A stretch of DNA of 64,000 bases from VAZQ01 sp963756715 (GTDB lineage: Bacteria > Pseudomonadota > Alphaproteobacteria > Rhizobiales > Xanthobacteraceae). Both the position numbers and the translations under genes were made by a program. This document shows positions 55,346-63,331 of the stretch, in pieces (positions within the stretch are counted from its first letter, which is position 1; every line of letters begins with the position of its first letter). Under the pieces are notes generated by a model that saw only the letters and a program-made list of their open reading frames with translations, was not told where the DNA came from and did not search any database. The DNA lies in NCBI GenBank assembly GCA_963756715.1, contig CAVWOV010000042.1, forward strand, positions 62,001-126,000, in the 5' to 3' direction.

Positions 55346-56620
55346 ATGGCATCAATGATGGTTCAAACTCGACGACTTCTCCTCGCGTTCGCAGCGGTGT
55401 TCGGGGTTCTGCTCGGGTCTGCGGCGCACGCTCCGGCGGTTGCCGCGGATCCTGCCTTCCACAAATGGCTGGAGTCGCTGTGGCCGCAGGCGCAGGCGAT
55501 GGGTGTTTCACGCCGGACTTTTGATATGGCGATCCGCGGGGTCGAGCCCGATCTGTCGCTGCCCGACCTTGATCTGCCCGGAAAATCCGGCGCGCCGCCA
55601 CGCGGACAGGCCGAGTTCGTGCAGCCTCCCGCCAATTACGTCCGCGAGACCAGCATCGCCCGGCTCGCCGAGCAGGCGAAGAAACTCTCCACCCAGCACA
55701 GCCGCACGCTCGCGGCGATCGAGCAGAAGTACGGCGTTCCGGGGAATGTCCTGCTGGCGATCTGGGGCCGCGAGACCGCTTTCGGCGGCTACAAGCTGCC
55801 GAAGAACGCCATCACCGTGCTGGCGACCCAGGGCTACTACGGACGCCGCAAGGACATGTTCCAGAAGGAATTACTCTACGCGTTCAAGATGCTGGAGGAG
55901 GGACACGTCAAGCTGCCCGACATGCGTGCTTCCTGGGGCGGCGCGATGGGGCTCACGCAGTTCCTGCCGTCGGAATTCTACAAGCACGCCGTCGACTTCG
56001 ATGGTGATGGCAAGAAGGACATCTGGAACTCGGTACCGGACGCGCTGGCATCCGCCGCCCAGCAACTCGTCAACAAGGGCTGGCAGCGCGGCGTGCATTG
56101 GGCCTACGAGGCGCGAGCACCCAAGAGCGTCGATTGTACCATGGGGGTCCCCGGCGTTACCCAGCCGTTGGGCGAGTGGCTCAAGCAGGGATTTGTCCCG
56201 GCCTACGGACGCAAACCTTCTCCGGCCGAACTGAAGGAGCCGGCGTCGTTGCTGCAGCCGGAAGGCATCTACGGTCCGTCCTTCCTGACGATGAAAAACT
56301 ACTTCGTCATCAAGGAGTACAATTTCTCCGACCTCTACGTTCTGTTCGTTGGCCATCTGAGCGACCGGATCAGCGATCCGCGCCCGTTCGAGACGCCCTG
56401 GAGCAAGGGCAGCCAGATGCGCACGGCCTCGGTCGAAACCATGCAGAAGACGCTGACAAAGCTCGGCCTCTACAAGGACAAGGTCGATGGCAAGGCCGGC
56501 ATGCAGACGCGTGCCGCGCTTGGCGCCTATCAGAAGGCGAATCATCTCAAGGTCGATTGCTGGCCGACCACTGCCGTGCTCGATCACATGCAGAGCCGGG
56601 CTGCGGCCGGAGGAAATTGA
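55346..56620 (+). CDS. Lytic murein transglycosylase (MltB family)
   Basis: 424 residues from an ATG at 55346 with GAAGG upstream; later ATGs at 55355/55358 are equally possible. Signal peptide, then the MltB/SLT_2 domain with the catalytic Glu in IWGRETAFGGYKL and the conserved SWGGAMGLTQFLPSEFYKHA. The C-terminal ~70 residues form a peptidoglycan-binding domain (KVDGKAGMQTRAALGAYQKA). Cleaves the glycan strand of peptidoglycan to 1,6-anhydro-muropeptides in the periplasm. Followed by a terminator. Confidence 0.93.
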   Translation: MASMMVQTRRLLLAFAAVFGVLLGSAAHAPAVAADPAFHKWLESLWPQAQAMGVSRRTFDMAIRGVEPDLSLPDLDLPGKSGAPPRGQAEFVQPPANYVRETSIARLAEQAKKLSTQHSRTLAAIEQKYGVPGNVLLAIWGRETAFGGYKLPKNAITVLATQGYYGRRKDMFQKELLYAFKMLEEGHVKLPDMRASWGGAMGLTQFLPSEFYKHAVDFDGDGKKDIWNSVPDALASAAQQLVNKGWQRGVHWAYEARAPKSVDCTMGVPGVTQPLGEWLKQGFVPAYGRKPSPAELKEPASLLQPEGIYGPSFLTMKNYFVIKEYNFSDLYVLFVGHLSDRISDPRPFETPWSKGSQMRTASVETMQKTLTKLGLYKDKVDGKAGMQTRAALGAYQKANHLKVDCWPTTAVLDHMQSRAAAGGN

Positions 56621-56633
56621 ACGACCAAATTAA

Positions 56634-56660
56634 AACCCGGCGAGCTTGGCCCGCCGGGTT
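56634..56660 (+). terminator. Terminator-like hairpin after the transglycosylase gene
   Basis: A perfect 9-bp stem (AACCCGGCG/CGCCGGGTT) with a 9-base loop, 14 bases after the stop. The following bases are CGTTCG, so the T-run is weak. Confidence 0.75.
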
Positions 56661-56714
56661 CGTTCGCGTCAGGCGTCGCCCGAGGCTAAATTCGAAAACG
56701 TCTGATCGCCGATA

Positions 56715-57050
56715 TTACTGACACACCGCGACCGGGCGGCCGCGCCAGCCCCTGACATTGCCCCACCGGTCATAGACCGGCATCCGCGTCCAATAGCAGT
56801 TCGGTCCAGGCAGCGCCGCGGCATAAGCCGGATAGGCGATGTAGCCAGGTCCGGGCGCCACGACATAGGCCGGGCGTGAATTCGCGATTGCGCTGCCGAC
56901 GATCAGGCCGCCGACAACGCCGGCAGCAATCCCCGCCGCAACGGCACCGCCGCCGCCCCGTCGATACTGGGCGGATGCATCGGTGGCAGAACCGGCCACT
57001 GCCACAGCGATGGTGGCCGCGGCGAGCAAGGTAGCAAACGTCTTTTTCAT
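56715..57050 (-). CDS. Secreted glycine-zipper-like protein
   Basis: 111 residues with an AAGGAGAATCG ribosome site. Signal peptide ends near DASA; then Gly/Ala-rich GGGGAVAAGIAAGVVGGLIVGS forms a glycine-zipper-like segment followed by a Tyr/Pro-rich tail with PNCYWTRMPVYDRWGN and a C-terminal VCQ. The paired cysteines probably form a disulfide. Similar small envelope proteins are common in rhizobia, unknown role. The next gene at 57274 is a related kind of protein. Confidence 0.8.
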   Translation of the reverse strand: MKKTFATLLAAATIAVAVAGSATDASAQYRRGGGGAVAAGIAAGVVGGLIVGSAIANSRPAYVVAPGPGYIAYPAYAAALPGPNCYWTRMPVYDRWGNVRGWRGRPVAVCQ

Positions 57051-57221
57051 CAGGCGATTCTCCTTGTGGCGCCGGCGAGCACCGGCGCGCGAGGATTGGT
57101 GATGTTTCGATAGCCCCGAATGGTCACGGCCCCCGTATGAGCCGCAAACATTAACCAGAATTAATTTGTCGGAAGTTTGGAGACTTTGGTGCAGGCGAGT
57201 GCCTGTTGATGACACAAAAAT

Positions 57222-57250
57222 GCCGGCATCTCTTGGGGCGAGATGCCGGC
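57222..57250 (-). terminator. Factor-independent terminator for the gene at 57274
   Basis: An 11-bp perfect stem (57222-57232 with 57240-57250) with a 7-base loop. On the minus strand it is followed by TTTTTGTG, and it lies 23 bases after the stop of the 57274 gene. Confidence 0.92.
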
Positions 57251-57273
57251 TTGGGTGCGCGTTACTGTGGGGA

Positions 57274-57585
57274 TCAGCACACGCGAGAGCGATAGCTTCC
57301 GGGCCAGTTTCCGCAGGGCTGCGGCGGCGTCGGCGGGAAATATTGCGGCGGCAGTGCGTAATACTCGTAATACGTCGGACCGGGCTGAGCGTACTCGTAG
57401 ACGACCGGACCGGGATAACGCGGCCGTGCGATCTGGTTGCCAATGATAGCTCCGGCAACAAAGCCACCGAAGACCGCCGGAGCCAACCAGCCGCGGGCCG
57501 GCGCTATCCGCGATGGCGGGTGTCGCAATCGTTGCTGCTGCGCCACCGTTGCCGCAGCCGCAAGTACGGTCAGAGTTCTCCGCAT
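57274..57585 (-). CDS. Secreted Tyr/Pro-rich protein, leader possibly frame-disturbed
   Basis: 103 residues as read, with a glycine-zipper-like FGGFVAGAIIGNQI segment, a Tyr/Pro-rich tail and two C-terminal cysteines. The N-terminal leader reads oddly (QQQRLRHPPSRIAPARGW). In the neighbouring frame the same bases give AAATIATPAIADSAGPRL, an ideal signal peptide end. This suggests a missing base near 57535 and a surplus one near 57490 that cancel. Family unknown; similar to the 56715 product in style. A strong terminator follows. Confidence 0.72.
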   Translation of the reverse strand: MRRTLTVLAAAATVAQQQRLRHPPSRIAPARGWLAPAVFGGFVAGAIIGNQIARPRYPGPVVYEYAQPGPTYYEYYALPPQYFPPTPPQPCGNWPGSYRSRVC

Positions 57586-57760
57586 GGTCACCCCACTCGA
57601 TACGCGACGGTTAACGCTACGTTACGTCGAGTGTCGCATGACTATGGTGAATGCCGAGTGAACGGCGACCGATAGCGGTGTTGAATAGTCGGGCGCTTCA
57701 CTCGGTTACGTGCGCGCACCGAGGCAAGCCGAAAAACCGAAGTGAGGAGTAACCGCCGCG

Positions 57761-58147
57761 TCATGGCGTACCGAGGAACGCCGTCGCGTCGATCTCGACC
57801 AGACAGTCCGGTGAACCCAGACCGCTCACGATGCACGAGACCCGGTGCGGCGGCTCCTCGGAAAAGTTGGCAAAATAGACTTCGTTCATCGGCTGCCAGT
57901 GGGAGCGGTCGGTGACATAGACGGTGCATTTCACGATGTCCTTCATCGTGCCACCTGCTTCCTCGATCAGCGCGCGGATGTTGTCGAGCACCTGCTGGGT
58001 CTGCGCACCCGCGTCGCCGATCGCGAAATGCCCGTCGCGATCGCGGCCGACGCAACACACGAACATGAAGCCACCGGCGATCGTCGCTTGGGCAAAAGGC
58101 AGCGAACCCTTGTGGACGCGGTCGGAATAGATGGCGCGCTTCGGCAT
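57761..58147 (-). CDS. RidA-family (YjgF/L-PSP) enamine/imine deaminase
   Basis: 128 residues. Family pattern: GSLPFAQATIAGGFMFVCCVGRD..., then QTQQVLDNIRALIEEAGGTMKDIVKCTVYV and a C-terminal EIDATAFLG. The conserved Arg of the active site is present in the HRVSCIVSGL segment. RidA proteins hydrolyse reactive enamines/imines from PLP enzymes; catabolic members act on ring-cleavage intermediates such as aminomuconate or aminoacrylate. Start 58147 is chosen because the upstream part of the frame is not protein-like. Confidence 0.9.
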   Translation of the reverse strand: MPKRAIYSDRVHKGSLPFAQATIAGGFMFVCCVGRDRDGHFAIGDAGAQTQQVLDNIRALIEEAGGTMKDIVKCTVYVTDRSHWQPMNEVYFANFSEEPPHRVSCIVSGLGSPDCLVEIDATAFLGTP

Positions 58148-58378
58148 GGGGCCTGCCTCTGGTGGGACGAGAGGCGAGCTTATTCGCTTCGCACCAAACC
58201 GGCGAGCACGCCGCGCGGAAATAAATCCGCGATTCGCGGCCTGGGCGATGTGCAGGCGGGCAGGGGGCCGACCCTGATTTGGCACCCGGAATATCGGCAT
58301 TTTCGATGGACCATTGCGGCGCGCGCGCGGTTCAGTTACAGCCCCGTGACATATGAGTGAGTAGTGGCTGATTGAGTA

Positions 58379-58603
58379 ATGACGCGACGAATCGCCGATC
58401 CGCGGGACCGGGCTGAGGCGGCTTTCAAGCAGGCGACGACGAAACCCCTGCCGGAGCCGCTTCCCAAGACCCCGTCGTTGCCGGGCGTCAAGGAGCTCGT
58501 CTCCTTGCGCCTTGACCGGGATGTGCTCGACTACTTCCAGGAGGACGGGCCGGGCTGGCAGGACCGGATCAACGCTGCGCTACGCCAGGCGGCCGGGAAG
58601 TAG
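58379..58603 (+). CDS. BrnA-family (DUF4415) antitoxin-like protein
   Basis: 74 residues. The C-terminal VSLRLDRDVLDYFQEDGPGW plus QDRINAALRQA is the ribbon-helix-helix signature of BrnA antitoxins. No BrnT toxin gene adjoins, so it is an orphan or acts as a plain DNA-binding protein. The start has no clear ribosome site. Confidence 0.8.
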   Translation: MTRRIADPRDRAEAAFKQATTKPLPEPLPKTPSLPGVKELVSLRLDRDVLDYFQEDGPGWQDRINAALRQAAGK

Positions 58604-58761
58604 GCGCACGGGTCGCGGGCCGAACTGCAGGCCCGCGATTGCGCGGCCGGCCCGGGTGGCTTCGGATTGTGTCGGCGAATTGAGCGCGGGAACGGTTACC
58701 GCAAGGGCATCAGGCGAGCGATCAGCGACTGGTCCGGCCGCGCGCACGAACAGGAGATGAC

Positions 58762-59049
58762 ATGGCCGATCGTTCGAAGAAGACCGAAACCCACGCCCAG
58801 GCTACCAAGGCTCAGCGCGCCGAAGAGGGCAAAAAGGCCATGTCCGATTACGAAGCGGACATCATAGCGACGCGTGCCAAGACCGAGCGATTGAGGGCGC
58901 TTCGCCTCGCCCGAGACGCTGCCGCGCCGCCACCGGCTCCGAAGAAAGCCGCCGCTCCCAAGAAGAAGCCGGTCAAGACGAAAAAAGGGGCGTCTGGGAC
59001 CTTGTCGGATTGGCTGGACGATCAGAAAAAGGGTGGCCACAATAGTTGA
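58762..59049 (+). CDS. Lys/Ala-rich hypothetical protein
   Basis: 95 residues with an ACAGGAGATGAC start region. An N-terminal helical region with many charged residues is followed by a Pro/Ala/Lys tail (APPPAPKKAAAPKKKP) and ends in TLSDWLDDQKKGGHNS. Basic, flexible, possibly nucleic-acid-binding, but no domain is recognised. Confidence 0.7.
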   Translation: MADRSKKTETHAQATKAQRAEEGKKAMSDYEADIIATRAKTERLRALRLARDAAAPPPAPKKAAAPKKKPVKTKKGASGTLSDWLDDQKKGGHNS

Positions 59050-59065
59050 GGCAGCGAGGCGAGCC

Positions 59066-59608
59066 TCAGCCGGCTGGGGCCGGCTGCGGAATCGGAACGT
59101 CGTGAACCTTCATCGCCAGCGCCACCGAGGTGTAATAGCCAAGCAGGGTCAGCACCTCCGCAATGCCCGGCCGACCAAGCGCCGCCTCGACCTCGGCGAA
59201 CTCGGCATCCGACAGCTTTGAGCCGGCGGCCAGCGCGCGGGCGAACCGGTAGACGGCGCGCTCGTGTGCGTCGGCCAGCGTGGGTTCGGCGGCGCCCGCG
59301 AGGATCGCGTCGATGGTCTCCTGCGTGAGCCCTGCCGCCTTGCCTTCGCGAATGTGAGCTTGCCGCACGTAGTCGGCGTTCCAGTGCTGCGCAATCACCA
59401 GGATGCCGATCTCTACCTCGCGCTTCGACAACGACGAGCGCTTGTTGAGGAATGTCCCGAGGTGCTCCATTCCGCTCGCCACTGTGGGACTGTGAATCCA
59501 GATTTTGTAGGGACCGAGGATACGGCCGCGGCCGGCGACGAGTTGGTTGAACACCGTGGTCTGCTCGGCGCTGAGCTCTTCGGGAGGGATTTCGAGAATT
59601 CGGTTCAT
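59066..59608 (-). CDS. Carboxymuconolactone decarboxylase-like protein
   Basis: 180 residues. CMD/AhpD-type helical fold with the signature HWNADYVRQAHIREG and AGLTQETIDAI. It lacks the CxxC of AhpD peroxidases. Family members include gamma-carboxymuconolactone decarboxylase of the protocatechuate branch. Together with the neighbouring monooxygenase and extradiol-dioxygenase-like genes this fits aromatic catabolism. The start at 59608 is set by the conserved N-terminus. Confidence 0.85.
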   Translation of the reverse strand: MNRILEIPPEELSAEQTTVFNQLVAGRGRILGPYKIWIHSPTVASGMEHLGTFLNKRSSLSKREVEIGILVIAQHWNADYVRQAHIREGKAAGLTQETIDAILAGAAEPTLADAHERAVYRFARALAAGSKLSDAEFAEVEAALGRPGIAEVLTLLGYYTSVALAMKVHDVPIPQPAPAG

Positions 59609-59700
59609 GGTGATTGCGGGTCCTTGGGGTATGCTTGTCCTGGCCTGACGGCGGCTGCGGTCACAGCCTACCGCAGATTGGCCGGGGAGCGATATCCGCG

Positions 59701-59737
59701 CACCCGCCAAGGCTACGTCCACCCGCCAAGGCTACGT
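59701..59737 (-). repeat. Tandem 18-base direct repeat
   Basis: CACCCGCCAAGGCTACGT occurs twice, at 59701-59718 and 59720-59737, between the decarboxylase-like and monooxygenase genes. It lies just after the stop of the 59745 gene on the minus strand. Confidence 0.85.
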
Positions 59738-59744
59738 GCCACGC

Positions 59745-60074
59745 CTATGAGAGTGCCGAGAGCTTCAGCGGCTCGGAGGGCCCGAGCCAGATCACGTGCT
59801 CGGTGTGATCCTTGAGCGCGTTGCCGGTCTGCGGGTGGGCAAAGATCGTGAGGCCCTTGCGGTTGAGAACCAGCCAGGGGATGACCTCGGCGAACTGCTC
59901 GATCTTGACCGTGAGCTGGCAGCTGCCGCGCGGATGCGGGCCGACCGGATTGTCATGCATGCGCCCGATCTTGACGCCGAACGCGCCGCCGGCCGCCTCG
60001 CAGAGTTGTTCCGCCTGCGGGCGCGTCGCGGCGTCGTAGTAAACGTGGGCGTGATACTCCTTGATCGCGCTCAT
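59745..60074 (-). CDS. DOPA 4,5-dioxygenase-family protein (possible separate gene)
   Basis: If translated from its own ATG at 60074, 109 residues, the usual size of a single-domain member. Motifs: KEYHAHVYYDAATR, RMHDNPVGPHPRGSC and IFAHPQTGNALKDHTEHVIW, holding the conserved His residues. Family members cleave the DOPA ring in fungi and plants; bacterial ones are of unknown substrate. It is the downstream partner of the monooxygenase in either model. Confidence 0.65.
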   Translation of the reverse strand: MSAIKEYHAHVYYDAATRPQAEQLCEAAGGAFGVKIGRMHDNPVGPHPRGSCQLTVKIEQFAEVIPWLVLNRKGLTIFAHPQTGNALKDHTEHVIWLGPSEPLKLSALS

Positions 60075-61439
60075 CTGCTTCACTCTGCCGCCGTGCGCGC
60101 GGACGCGGCAGTCGTCGAAGAATCGATTTGCCGGCCGGGGCAGGCCGAGATTTTCGCGCAGCGTCTTGCCCTCATAATCCTTGCGAAAAATTCCGCGCCG
60201 CTGCAACTCGGGCACCACCTGGTTGCAGAAATCGTCGAGCCCTTCGGGCAGATAGGGGAACTGGACGGTGAAGCCGTCTGAGGCTTCGGTCATCAGCCAT
60301 TCCTCCATCTCGTCAGCGATGGTCTTGGGCGTGCCGATCATGGCGAGACCGGAGTGGCCGCCGAGCCGTTGCGCGAGCTGGCGCACGGTGAGGTTCTCCC
60401 GCTTGGCAAGTGCGATGGCGCGTTCGCGCCCGCTCTTTGAGGCATTGCTCTCAGGGATGTCGTCGGGCAGGGGCGCGTCCGGATCGAATTTCGAGGCATC
60501 GTGGCCGAGTGCGATCGAGAGCGAGCCGATGGCATTCGCGTAATGCACCATGCTGTCGAGCTTCGCGCGCTTGGCACGCGCCTCCTCGACCGTTTCGCCG
60601 ACCACGACGAAGCATCCTGGTAGAATCTTCATGTGATCGCGCGAGCGCCCGATCTTCTCCATCCGGCCTTTGACGTCGGCATAGAACTGCCGCCCCACTT
60701 CGATGTTCGGCTGCGCGGTGAACACCGCCTCGGCGGTTTCGGCGGCGAGTTGGCGGCCGGGCTCGGAGGCGCCGGCCTGCACGATCACCGGCCAGCCCTG
60801 TACCGGACGCGCGATGTTGAGCGGACCGCGTACCGAGAGGTATTTGCCCTTGTGGTTGAGCACGTGCATCTTGTCGGGATCGAGATAGATGCCGCTTTCC
60901 GGATCGCGGATGAAGGCGTCGTCCGCCCAACTATCCCATAGTCCCGTCACCACGTCGTAGAACTCGCGCGCCCGGGCATAGCGCTCGGCGTGCTCCATGT
61001 GCTCGTCGAGTCCGAAGTTCAGCGCCGCGTCCGGATTGGAGGTGGTCACGATGTTCCAGCCGGCACGGCCGTTGCTGAGATGATCGAGCGAGGCGAAGCG
61101 GCGCGCGATGTGATAAGGCGCGTCGAAGGTGGTCGAGCCGGTGGCCATGAGGCCGATGTGATCGGTGACTTGCGATAAAGCCGACAGCAGCGTGAACGGC
61201 TCGAACGAGGTCACCGTGTGGCTGCGCTTAAGCGCCTCCACCGGCATGTTGAGCACCGCCATATGGTCGGCCATGAAGAAGGCGTCGAACTTCGCCCGTT
61301 CCAACGTCTGCGTGAAGCGCTTCAAGTGCGCGAAGTTGAAGTTGGCGTCTGGAAACGCACCCGGGTAGCGCCAGGCGCCGGTGTGAAGGCTCACCGGCCG
61401 CATGAAGGCGGTGAGCCGCAGTTGACGTGGTACGGACAT
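59745..61439 (-). CDS. LLM-class flavin monooxygenase, read as fused to DOPA 4,5-dioxygenase domain
   Basis: As read, one open frame of 564 residues. Residues 1 to about 440 are an LLM monooxygenase (TGAWRYPGAFPDANFNFAHL, SLDHLSNGRAGWNIVTTS, NHKGKYLSVRGPLNI) paralogous to that at 36818. The last ~109 residues are a DOPA-dioxygenase-like domain. The fusion is probably artificial: removing one T near 60120 gives a monooxygenase ending at a TGA at 60080-60082, with a tail SSTTAASARTAAE, six bases before the ATG of a stand-alone dioxygenase. Start 61439 has AGGGAAGCC. Requires FMNH2 from elsewhere; substrate unknown. Confidence 0.87.
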   Translation of the reverse strand: MSVPRQLRLTAFMRPVSLHTGAWRYPGAFPDANFNFAHLKRFTQTLERAKFDAFFMADHMAVLNMPVEALKRSHTVTSFEPFTLLSALSQVTDHIGLMATGSTTFDAPYHIARRFASLDHLSNGRAGWNIVTTSNPDAALNFGLDEHMEHAERYARAREFYDVVTGLWDSWADDAFIRDPESGIYLDPDKMHVLNHKGKYLSVRGPLNIARPVQGWPVIVQAGASEPGRQLAAETAEAVFTAQPNIEVGRQFYADVKGRMEKIGRSRDHMKILPGCFVVVGETVEEARAKRAKLDSMVHYANAIGSLSIALGHDASKFDPDAPLPDDIPESNASKSGRERAIALAKRENLTVRQLAQRLGGHSGLAMIGTPKTIADEMEEWLMTEASDGFTVQFPYLPEGLDDFCNQVVPELQRRGIFRKDYEGKTLRENLGLPRPANRFFDDCRVRAHGGRVKQMSAIKEYHAHVYYDAATRPQAEQLCEAAGGAFGVKIGRMHDNPVGPHPRGSCQLTVKIEQFAEVIPWLVLNRKGLTIFAHPQTGNALKDHTEHVIWLGPSEPLKLSALS

Positions 61440-61736
61440 TGATGGCTTCCCTGCGCGTGACGCATCGAAATATGAAGCGTCAATATAGGGGCGCGGCGAT
61501 ATGAGGGGAACCGCCGCAAGGTCAATGAGGGATTCCGTCTCCCGATCGCGCCAATTCGGCAAGATTCTCACTGCCGATCCGCACGTTCCAGCTCATGATG
61601 TTCCACAATAGTGATTGTTTCCATGCCGTTACGGCCGCTGGCAGGCTCGGTGGGGAACTGTTCCTGCCCCTTCAAATGCCCCGTTATCGCCGCGTTTGGG
61701 CGTCAAGCCATTACCCTATTGGGGTGTGGTCTTCTT

Positions 61737-62753
61737 ATGCGCGATGTGATTGGCAACAATCCGTCCCAGGGGGTGTCGCGACGCGCGGTGCTGCGGGGAC
61801 TTGCGACGGCGACATCGTCGCTGGCGCTTGCCGGCTGCGCCGCGGTCTCGGCACCCGGACTTCGTCTCGACGGCCCCGATCTTTCGGCCAGTTTCTCGCT
61901 GCTGGTTGCGACCACGCGCAAGCCCGTCGATGGCGCGAAGGACAAGCCTTGGTTTGGCGCGGAGCGCGGCAAGCTCAGCGTGGCGCGCGCCAAGCTCGTT
62001 CCGCCGGAGCCGGGCCGTTTCTCTCTATCGTCGATCGGGCTTGATGACTGGCGCCTCGACAAGGTCGAGATGCTGCCGAGGCCGGGCGCGCTCTACGGCG
62101 AAGGCGCGCGTGACATTTTGATCTATGTCCACGGCTACAACCAGACCTTCGAGACCGCGGCGATCGATGCGACGCGCCTGGCGAGCGCGATCCATTTCAT
62201 CGGAGATCCGGTGGTCTTCTCGTGGCCCTCCAAGGCCAAGCTTCTCGACTACGGCTACGATCGCGAGAGCGCCACGTGGTCGCGTGATGCGCTCGATCAG
62301 GTCATCACCGGCTTCATTCGTTCGCGCACGGTCGGACGGGTCCACATTGTCGCGCATAGCGTCGGGACTGCCCTGACCATGGAGGCGCTGCGACAGGTTT
62401 ACATGCGGCTGGGTCTGCAGGCGATCGAACGGATCGGCGCCGTCGTGTTCGCAGCGCCCGACATCGATATGGATGTGTTCTCCTCCTCGGTCGAACGCGT
62501 CGGTGCGTTGGCGTCTCGGATCACGGTCATCACCGCCACCAACGACCGGGCGCTTGCGGTGTCAGGTTGGATCGCGGGCGTGACGCGCGTCGGCGCGGCT
62601 GAAGCGGAATCGCTGAAGAAGTTCGGCGTGCGCGTGATCGATGCATCCCACGAGGGTTGGGGCATCATCAATCACGATCTGTTTCTGTCGAATGCGCATA
62701 TCCGGCAGGTCATCCGCAAAGCCATCGACGGGCGCTCGATCGACGGAACCTGA
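61737..62753 (+). CDS. Tat-exported lipoprotein alpha/beta hydrolase (DUF900-like)
   Basis: 338 residues. The N-terminus has a twin-arginine motif (SRRAVLRG) and a lipobox (LALAGC), so it is probably exported folded and lipidated. The hydrolase domain shows DILIYVHGYNQTFETAA and the Ser nucleophile in IVAHSVGT. DUF900 proteins are serine hydrolases of unknown substrate. Start 61737 lies just before the Tat motif; the frame is open from 61611. Divergent from the monooxygenase gene. Confidence 0.88.
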   Translation: MRDVIGNNPSQGVSRRAVLRGLATATSSLALAGCAAVSAPGLRLDGPDLSASFSLLVATTRKPVDGAKDKPWFGAERGKLSVARAKLVPPEPGRFSLSSIGLDDWRLDKVEMLPRPGALYGEGARDILIYVHGYNQTFETAAIDATRLASAIHFIGDPVVFSWPSKAKLLDYGYDRESATWSRDALDQVITGFIRSRTVGRVHIVAHSVGTALTMEALRQVYMRLGLQAIERIGAVVFAAPDIDMDVFSSSVERVGALASRITVITATNDRALAVSGWIAGVTRVGAAEAESLKKFGVRVIDASHEGWGIINHDLFLSNAHIRQVIRKAIDGRSIDGT

Positions 62754-62817
62754 GGTAGGTCGCACGGTCGGTGGTTTTCCGGATTGCGCCTTACCCGGTG
62801 CATCCGAGTGTGCGCGC

Positions 62818-63252
62818 TCAGTGCCACTCCGCCAATTCGATCGTGATATCTTCCGGTCCATAAAGAAAGACGAGCTTGCGGTTATGGAACCGCATCACGT
62901 CGTTGCGCAGCCGCACCCCGGCCGCCTTGAGCTTCGTCACCTCCGCATCGAGATCGTCGACGGCGAAGCAGACGTGGTTGAAGCCGAGCTTATTGAGCTT
63001 GGCGATGTTCGGATCGGCGATGGCGTCCGGCTGCAGGTAGCGCAACAACTGCACTTCGGTGCGGGGGGTGACGTTTTCGAGCGCCAGCGTCACGTGCTCG
63101 GCCTCGATCCCTGGGACGCCCATATAGTCCTCCATGGTCTTGCCGGATATCACCACGGACTGGGTTTCATTGAATCCCAAGAGTGCGAAGAAACGCTTGG
63201 CAGCATCGACATCGCGCACGACGATCGTGACGTGATCGAAATTCTTGACCAT
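62818..63252 (-). CDS. VOC-family (glyoxalase/bleomycin-resistance-like) protein
   Basis: 144 residues with AGGTAGGACGAG before the ATG. Two beta-alpha-beta units: FDHVTIVVRDVDAAKRFFALLGF and NHVCFAVDDLDAEVTKLKAAGV. Metal-ligand candidates: His in DHVTIV, His in FNHVCF and Glu near ITIELAEWH. Could be a lactoylglutathione lyase-like, epimerase or dioxygenase-type enzyme; substrate not predictable. Confidence 0.88.
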   Translation of the reverse strand: MVKNFDHVTIVVRDVDAAKRFFALLGFNETQSVVISGKTMEDYMGVPGIEAEHVTLALENVTPRTEVQLLRYLQPDAIADPNIAKLNKLGFNHVCFAVDDLDAEVTKLKAAGVRLRNDVMRFHNRKLVFLYGPEDITIELAEWH

Positions 63253-63331
63253 CTCGTCCTACCTCGCTGCTGGCGATCAGTCATCGAGGTTAGCACGGAT
63301 GACGATCGGGGCGAACGCGAACGCTGCGGGG

